Positions 41,923 through 46,647 of a DNA stretch of 46,647 nucleotides are shown here, piece by piece (position 1 is the stretch's first letter; the number at the start of each line of letters is the position of its first letter). The stretch comes from Odoribacter sp. (GTDB taxonomy: Bacteria > Bacteroidota > Bacteroidia > Bacteroidales > Marinifilaceae): assembly GCA_020024465.1 (NCBI GenBank), contig JAHHTT010000013.1, positions 1-46,647 on the forward strand. Direction: 5' to 3'. Under the pieces are notes generated by a model, which was not told where the DNA came from, did not search any database, and saw nothing but the letters and a program-made list of their open reading frames with translations. Position numbers and translations under genes: made by a program.

Positions 41923-42996
41923 TTAATATACTTTCGGTGTTGTCTCTCCACGCAATACCATCAGTCCGTTCATTGCCAAGGCGCGCATTTCGTCTTCGCC
42001 CGGATATACTTTGACAGGAGCGATGAACTCAACCATTTCACGGATATAATTGGTGATTGGTTTACCATAAGCGATTCCACCAGTCAATAGAATGGCATCC
42101 ACTTTACCTTTCATCACAGCAGCCATTGCGCCAATTTCCTTGGCAATCTGGTAGCACATTGCATTCTGCACCATTGCATATTCTGAATTCGGGTCGGCAA
42201 TCGCTTTGTTTTCAACTTCAAGCATATCGTTAGTGCCCAGATAGGCAACGACACCTCCTTCACCTTTCAGCATTTTCTTCACTTCAGCTTTGGACTTGCC
42301 GCTATAGCAAAGTTCTACCAATGCACCTGTCGGCAGACCTCCTGAGCGTTCCGGAGAAAAAGGTCCGTCTCCGTCCAAAGCGTTGTTAACATCGATAACA
42401 CGTCCATGACTGTGAGCACCAACGGAAACACCGCCACCCATGTGTGCGACAATCAGATTAAGCTCATCATAGCTTTTTCCGATTTCTTTGGCATAAGTGC
42501 GGGCAATGATTTTTTGGTTCAGTGCATGGAATATGGAAGACCGTTTCAATGCCGGATGACCGGAAATACGGGCAATAGGCTCCAATTCGTCAACTACTAC
42601 GGGGTCGGTAATGTACGCTTTGGCTCCGTTATCGATTTCACGTGCAATATCCTTGGCTATCAGGCCGCCAAGATTGGAAGCATGTTCGCCCATTACGGGA
42701 TGTTCCAGATCGCGGACCAATGCTTCGTTCACTTCGTAAATACCCGATTCAATCGGCTTCACCAAACCGCCCCTGCCAACGATTGCGGACAGCGTGTGAA
42801 TGTCTATCCCCTCTGCTTTCAAAACAGATACAATGATATCCTTGCGGAATTGAAACTGGGAAGCTACAGTCTGGAACGGACTCAGTTCTTCTGCAGAGTG
42901 ACGCAATGTTTTACTGAAAACTTCTTTTTCATCCTCAAATACAGCGATTTTGGTAGAAGTAGAACCCGGGTTGATTGTCAAAATTTTAAATGCCAT
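41923..42996 (-). CDS. buk: Butyrate kinase
   Basis: The 357-residue acetokinase-family enzyme moves phosphate from butyryl-phosphate to ADP, the last step of the Ptb-Buk butyrate route; it also accepts branched-chain acids. Visible motifs are LTINPGSTSTKIAVF at residues 6-20, VGRGGLVKPIESG, NLIVAHMGGGVSVGAH (about 205-220) and GDGPFSPERSGGLPTG. Full length. The usual partner, phosphate butyryltransferase, is not adjacent. The upstream region carries repeats that may be operators. Confidence 0.94.
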   Translation of the reverse strand: MAFKILTINPGSTSTKIAVFEDEKEVFSKTLRHSAEELSPFQTVASQFQFRKDIIVSVLKAEGIDIHTLSAIVGRGGLVKPIESGIYEVNEALVRDLEHPVMGEHASNLGGLIAKDIAREIDNGAKAYITDPVVVDELEPIARISGHPALKRSSIFHALNQKIIARTYAKEIGKSYDELNLIVAHMGGGVSVGAHSHGRVIDVNNALDGDGPFSPERSGGLPTGALVELCYSGKSKAEVKKMLKGEGGVVAYLGTNDMLEVENKAIADPNSEYAMVQNAMCYQIAKEIGAMAAVMKGKVDAILLTGGIAYGKPITNYIREMVEFIAPVKVYPGEDEMRALAMNGLMVLRGETTPKVY

Positions 42997-43011
42997 AATT
43001 TATGTGTATTG

Positions 43012-43044
43012 ATTGTATACAATTCAGATTGCAAAAGTTGCAAA
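43012..43044 (-). promoter_or_regulatory. Possible operators upstream of buk
   Basis: A perfect 12-bp palindrome ATTGTATACAAT (43012-43023) lies 16 nt upstream of the buk start codon. Two direct copies of TTGCAAA (43029-43035 and 43038-43044) with 9-bp period lie beyond it. No standard -7 box is found. Regulator binding is inferred. Confidence 0.35.
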
Positions 43045-43076
43045 TTGAAATTAAAACTCAAAGAAAAAGAGCTATT

Positions 43077-44186
43077 TTATATCGATTTTACGATATTCTT
43101 TTTTAAATCCTTAGCTACATGCCTCAAATAAACTTTCGGACGGTTTATAGATTCCTGTAAATCGGGAGCATAACTTGCCAATGTAAAGATTTCTGTAAAG
43201 TCGGGGAGGGGCTGTCCGGCTAATCCGGCTATTGCAAATACAGGCTTGGAATACTGTTTGCAAAGGGCTGCGATTTGTCCCGAAAGTTTTCCGCACAGAC
43301 TTTGGCTGTCAAGTTTGCCTTCTCCGGTAATAACACAGGAGGCGCCAGACAGTAAATGATAGAAATTTGAAACATGCAGGCAATAATCTGCTCCGGATAT
43401 CAGGGAAGCATTCAGGATGGCACGGAAAGCGGCTGCAACACCTCCGGCAGCACCAGTACGGTCTATGCGTTGGGGATCGATGCAAGTCTTGTCTTTTAAT
43501 AATCCGGCATATTGTGTCATTCTCTCTTCCAGCAATACTTTTTGCTGCGGACTTGCACCTTTTTGAGGAGCGAAAACGTGAGCAGCGCCTTGAGGTCCGT
43601 ACAAGGGATTATTCACATCGCATAAAACCAACAGTTCCGTGTCTGCAAACCGTTCTTTTAGCAACGTGGCATCAAAATCTCCCAACTCCAGGAGAGGGTT
43701 GCGGTACCGGTGTCCAGTCCTCTTGATTTCCATCCCCATTGCTTCAAGAGCTCCGAGGCCGCCGTCAACGCTGGCACTTCCGCCTAAACCTAAAATAATG
43801 GATTTGTAACCTTCCTGAATCAGGTGAAGTAACACCATACCTAAACCTCGGGTATTGGCGTTTAAAACATCATACTCCTCCGGTTTTAAAAATTTCAATC
43901 CGCATACATCAGCCAAATCGACTATCGCAGTATCCCCTTTCGTATAGTATGTAATTTTGTGAGGTCTGTTCAAAGCATCTTCTGCCACAAATTTGTGGGG
44001 AACGGCATCCAAATAAAACGAAATGACGGAAGCAGTTCCGTCGCCTCCATCAAACATGGGGAGTTGTATGGTATGGAAAGGTGAGTCCTGGAATGTTTTT
44101 GCCAAAATATGACAAAAATCCATTGCCGTCAACGACCCCTTGAAAGCATTGGGAGCCAATATAATATACCGTATGCTATCGGACAT
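43077..44186 (-). CDS. Glycerate kinase
   Basis: A protein of 369 residues from the ATG at 44186, which overlaps the end of the serine hydrolase gene by 11 nt; starts at 44204 or 44225 would overlap more. It belongs to the GlxK/GarK glycerate kinase family: LAPNAFKGSL at 10-19, PMFDGGDGTA, DLADVCGL, GLGGSASVDGGLGAL and GAAGGVAAAFRAIL. It phosphorylates D-glycerate, probably to 2-phosphoglycerate, feeding glycolysis. Coupled to the upstream hydrolase gene by overlap. Confidence 0.92.
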   Translation of the reverse strand: MSDSIRYIILAPNAFKGSLTAMDFCHILAKTFQDSPFHTIQLPMFDGGDGTASVISFYLDAVPHKFVAEDALNRPHKITYYTKGDTAIVDLADVCGLKFLKPEEYDVLNANTRGLGMVLLHLIQEGYKSIILGLGGSASVDGGLGALEAMGMEIKRTGHRYRNPLLELGDFDATLLKERFADTELLVLCDVNNPLYGPQGAAHVFAPQKGASPQQKVLLEERMTQYAGLLKDKTCIDPQRIDRTGAAGGVAAAFRAILNASLISGADYCLHVSNFYHLLSGASCVITGEGKLDSQSLCGKLSGQIAALCKQYSKPVFAIAGLAGQPLPDFTEIFTLASYAPDLQESINRPKVYLRHVAKDLKKNIVKSI

Positions 44187-45525
44187 TGACAAGTAGTTTT
44201 TCATTATCCATGCTTTGCATTTCAAACAAATCGCGTTCCGGCCATTCCTTGACGGTCACCATTGCCTGACTTATGGCACGGTTGATATAGTTGGGGAATC
44301 GAGAACCTTTCCAACTGCTTGTATTGCTCAGAAACACCCATGAATAACCGTCTTTTTGCCGTTTCATCAAAGCGCTGGTACCCGCTAAAGTTCCCGAGCG
44401 CATCCAATCGCCCCGTTTGGTTGTCCCAATCCATCCGATAGGCAGTCCATGATTAACATGGGAGGTCATATATTCAATGGATTCAGGATTCAGGATATCA
44501 GGAATAGATGGATTATTGTCGATGGTTGCCAAAAACCGGAGTAATTCCGAAGGTGAAGCAACCCAACCTCCTGCACCATACAGCTCCTCAATATTGTTTC
44601 CCCCGTTGCTTCTGAAAACCATTTCTCCGCTTCCGTCACAAGCCGGAATCTGTTCGGCATTGGTTACTTCGTAATATTTCACCTCGTTGGGTAATTTTTC
44701 TTCATAGAGATTTTTGCCTAAATGCATATCGAAACATCCTGCAGGTAACAAAATATGTTTGCGGATATATGTTTCATAATCCATTCCGGAAGCCTTTTCG
44801 ATCACTCTCGACAATATTCCATATCCGATGTTTGAATAGGCACTTGATGTTCCGGGAGTATATTGCAGCCGTCTGGAAAGAACATATCGGATCATGGTAT
44901 TCAAATCGGCAGGAGGCTGTACATTCATTTTTTTTGCAATCAGGAGCGGATTAAACATCGGATCTCCGTATGCCAGGGTGTATCCTCCCTGATGGCGCAA
45001 GAGATGTTCTATGGTAATCTTGCAGCTGCGTTTATCTTTGATTTCAGAGAAAATCGAGTCATTAAGAATGCCTTTCGGGCCGAAGACACAGTCAGACAAT
45101 TTTAATTTGCCTTCTTCCTGCAGCTTCATAATCCCGACTGCCGTGATAAGCTTTGAAACAGAGGCTATGCGAAAAACATGCATGACATCCATCGGAATGC
45201 CTTTTTCCAGGTCGGCATAGCCATAACCTTTGCTGTAAATCAGCCGGTCATCTTTCATCAAGGCAAAGGAAACTCCTTTCAGTTCCCATTTTTGGATGAA
45301 TTTTTCAATCAGCCGGTCGAATTTCCGGGTCATTTCCAATTCCGAATCCTTATTGTTAATCACTTGATTTGCCGGGAGCAGCAACAGCGAGTCTGTCAAT
45401 TGTCTTTGGAGCATTAGAGCACCGGAATCCCGGGAGAGATTTGAATCCATGGAAACTCCCAACCATTGCCAGGGTTTATTCCATAAAAGTATGACTATAA
45501 CACAAACGACTGCTATATATTTCAT
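44176..45525 (-). CDS. Serine hydrolase, beta-lactamase (class C-like) family
   Basis: A 449-residue protein with an N-terminal membrane anchor or signal (about residues 1-14). The penicillin-binding fold motifs are SVSK (nucleophile S122, K125), the tyrosine motif YSN (230-232), and a C-terminal RSGTLAG in place of KTG. This group covers D-aminopeptidases, esterases and peptidases as well as class C beta-lactamases, so antibiotic resistance should not be assumed. It is exported. It has its own -7 box and overlaps the glycerate kinase gene. Confidence 0.88.
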   Translation of the reverse strand: MKYIAVVCVIVILLWNKPWQWLGVSMDSNLSRDSGALMLQRQLTDSLLLLPANQVINNKDSELEMTRKFDRLIEKFIQKWELKGVSFALMKDDRLIYSKGYGYADLEKGIPMDVMHVFRIASVSKLITAVGIMKLQEEGKLKLSDCVFGPKGILNDSIFSEIKDKRSCKITIEHLLRHQGGYTLAYGDPMFNPLLIAKKMNVQPPADLNTMIRYVLSRRLQYTPGTSSAYSNIGYGILSRVIEKASGMDYETYIRKHILLPAGCFDMHLGKNLYEEKLPNEVKYYEVTNAEQIPACDGSGEMVFRSNGGNNIEELYGAGGWVASPSELLRFLATIDNNPSIPDILNPESIEYMTSHVNHGLPIGWIGTTKRGDWMRSGTLAGTSALMKRQKDGYSWVFLSNTSSWKGSRFPNYINRAISQAMVTVKEWPERDLFEMQSMDNEKLLVNVR

Positions 45526-45551
45526 TTTACACTCTGTCTTTTAAAAACATG

Positions 45552-45559
45552 CAAAAATA
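45552..45559 (-). promoter_or_regulatory. -7 box of the serine hydrolase gene
   Basis: On the minus strand TATTTTTG, perfect -7 box, 27 nt upstream of the ATG at 45525. Confidence 0.5.
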
Positions 45560-45627
45560 TAAATAATTTAATGTTATATAAATTTTCACGCATATAAATA
45601 TTTCTAAAAAAACATTAAATCATCCAT

Positions 45628-46410
45628 TCAGCGTTCCAACAATGCAAAATAATCTTTCATCAGCCGGTGTAAAAATTCATTGTCCGCATTGTAGCGGATA
45701 TCATCTATGCCATTAACCGGCAATATTAAAGGAGATGTTCCGGTAATGAATGCTATATCATATTCATTCAGTCTATTGGAGTCGATTCTTTTTTCTATCA
45801 CCTGTATATGCTTATCCTTGCACAGCTGAAACACACGTTTCCGGCTGGTTCCTGGCAATACATATTGCAGCGGGCTGGTATAAAGCGTTTCGCCTTTGAT
45901 GAAAAACACATTCGAGCGTGACCCTTCCGTAATGAATCCGTCTTTATCAACCAGCAGTACTTCGTAAACATGATGTTCCCGAATCAGCAGATTGGTCTGT
46001 GTACGCAGGTCTGCATTGATATATTTCACTTCGGGATTTTCTCTCATTGCCCGAAGAGTCATGGTTGGAACACCGTTCCGATATTGATCTTCGGTCGGGT
46101 AGGCATGGGGTATTTTGAAAATATATTCATCCGGATTTTTCGAAGTGAAATGCAGCACATATTTTATATTCCCTTCTGTCATGTTTTCCAATGTAATAAA
46201 ACGTTGCAATTTCTCGGGAATACCCAAGCTTTCGACCCGGATTCCGATATTTGATTTAATAAGTGAATTAGATAATCTTACAATATTATCTTTCAGAAAT
46301 ATAGGGTGCCCTTCAAACACTCTGATTACTTCGTAAATGCTCAATCCGTTTTCAATGATCTTTTCAGAAAACGCATTGTTTTCTTCAGGCTGGTTATTGA
46401 TAAGTACCAT
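45628..46410 (-). CDS. Class IV aminotransferase (branched-chain / ADC lyase-like)
   Basis: A 260-residue fold-type IV PLP enzyme. The PLP lysine should be K129 in NPEVKYINADL: its distance of 33 residues to E162 in TEGSRSNVFF fits the family, and the intervening VYEVLLVD aligns. The C-terminal GTSPLILPV is the phosphate-binding loop region. The group includes branched-chain aminotransferase, D-amino acid aminotransferase and aminodeoxychorismate lyase, and which reaction it performs cannot be told. It is the last gene in the window, single, with its own -7 box upstream. Confidence 0.85.
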   Translation of the reverse strand: MVLINNQPEENNAFSEKIIENGLSIYEVIRVFEGHPIFLKDNIVRLSNSLIKSNIGIRVESLGIPEKLQRFITLENMTEGNIKYVLHFTSKNPDEYIFKIPHAYPTEDQYRNGVPTMTLRAMRENPEVKYINADLRTQTNLLIREHHVYEVLLVDKDGFITEGSRSNVFFIKGETLYTSPLQYVLPGTSRKRVFQLCKDKHIQVIEKRIDSNRLNEYDIAFITGTSPLILPVNGIDDIRYNADNEFLHRLMKDYFALLER

Positions 46411-46427
46411 AATCTTTTAGTTTCCTG

Positions 46428-46435
46428 CAAAGCTA
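46428..46435 (-). promoter_or_regulatory. -7 box of the aminotransferase gene
   Basis: On the minus strand TAGCTTTG, perfect -7 box, 18 nt upstream of the start codon. No -33 box at the usual spacing. Confidence 0.5.
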
Positions 46436-46464
46436 TAAAAAAAGTTCGTACGTTGTCCTGCCTG

Positions 46465-46502
46465 TTCCTAAAGGAATATTGTACATCCTTGAGGAATATT
46501 CC
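46465..46502. promoter_or_regulatory. Two palindromes upstream of the aminotransferase gene
   Basis: TTCCT/AGGAA around AA (46465-46476) and the perfect palindrome GGAATATTCC (46493-46502). AGGAATATT is repeated directly at 46472-46480 and 46492-46500, 20 bp apart, about two helical turns. This looks like paired regulator sites; the regulator is unknown. Confidence 0.4.
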
Positions 46503-46568
46503 CACATTTGTTGTCTGTTTCTCTCACTTCCCATTAATTTATTCCCGATGCATACTCATCTTAAAATT

Positions 46569-46603
46569 ATATCAAAGATATGCTTCGGATATCTTTATGA
46601 TAT
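46569..46603. other. Hairpin with UUCG tetraloop
   Basis: AAAGATAT (46574-46581) pairs with ATATCTTT (46589-46596); inside it C-TTCG-G (46583-46588) forms a cUUCGg tetraloop with G46582 bulged. Outer ATATC (46569-46573) pairs with GATAT (46599-46603). The right arm merges with the 11-bp tandem array. No T-run follows on either side, so it is not a standard terminator. Confidence 0.5.
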
Positions 46604-46644
46604 CTTTGTGATAACTTTGATATATCTTTGATATATGTTTGATA
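46590..46644 (+). repeat. Five tandem 11-bp units carrying -7-like boxes
   Basis: Units in register: TATCTTTATGA, TATCTTTGTGA, TAACTTTGATA, TATCTTTGATA, TATGTTTGATA (starts 46590, 46601, 46612, 46623, 46634). The last four each contain a perfect TAnnTTTG box; the first has TATCTTTA. The period is close to one DNA helical turn. The array runs to 3 nt from the window end; the gene it may serve lies outside. Confidence 0.75.
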
Positions 46645-46647
46645 GGG

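Noticed and set aside
42406..43131. Long plus-strand open frame of 241 codons opposite butyrate kinase.
   Set aside because: It mirrors the buk coding strand, has no domain and crosses the buk promoter region.
44176..45525. Antibiotic-resistance class C beta-lactamase.
   Set aside because: Only the general SxxK/YSN fold is visible; the KTG motif is replaced and the family is mostly peptidases and esterases.
1..46647. Defence system, prophage, transposon or CRISPR array.
   Set aside because: No transposase, integrase, nuclease cluster, phage gene or spaced repeat array was seen; gene content is housekeeping and envelope biogenesis.

Overview
The window looks like a chromosomal segment of a low-GC member of the Bacteroidota, most likely order Bacteroidales. 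Many genes are preceded by the -7 box TAnnTTTG typical of this phylum (often with TTTG about 20 nt upstream), Shine-Dalgarno sites are largely absent, and several families are Bacteroidota-type: a long NusB, DUF2851, DUF4377, an OstA-like protein, and a chain of SurA-like lipoprotein, SurA and OstA. A butyrate kinase gene would fit a butyrate-forming genus such as Odoribacter or Butyricimonas, but the genus is an inference. I saw no tRNA, rRNA, CRISPR array, transposase, phage gene or defence island. Most of the window is ordinary core genome.

Layout. 1-4.1 kb: tail of an unidentified gene, nrnA with a DUF1904 gene, a MarR regulator with a palindromic operator on its own promoter, pepD and msrC (free methionine sulfoxide reductase). 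4.2-13.6 kb: a TPR protein, nusB (minus), aqpZ, recN, fabI, a DEDDh exonuclease with dnaB, and an LTA-synthase-like membrane sulfatase. 13.7-21.7 kb: fhs with a coiled-coil membrane protein, a divergent DUF2851 gene, a lipoprotein/membrane protein pair, a secreted carboxypeptidase-regulatory-like protein and two minus-strand lipoproteins. 22-25.8 kb (minus): an envelope cluster (SurA-like lipoprotein, SurA, OstA-like) for outer-membrane protein and LPS handling. 26-30 kb: recQ and the queC-queD-queE operon for 7-deazaguanine synthesis.

30-31.9 kb is the least ordinary stretch: a 114-codon ORF of doubtful coding status whose DNA holds a run of short perfect stem-loops, then a CNNM/CBS membrane protein and a 93-residue cysteine-containing protein. 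31.9-36.8 kb is a tight biotin operon bioB-bioA-bioF-bioG-bioC without bioD. 36.8-46.4 kb: a NUDIX CoA pyrophosphatase, an LpxH-like phosphoesterase, a PMCA-type Ca2+-ATPase, a lipid-anchored nitroreductase, butyrate kinase, glycerate kinase, a serine hydrolase and a class IV aminotransferase.

The last 200 bases hold no gene but carry palindromes, a UUCG-capped hairpin and five tandem 11-bp units that each contain a -7-like box (four fit TAnnTTTG exactly). This array and the stem-loop run near 30.2 kb are the best candidates for undescribed elements. I found no clear new multi-gene system.
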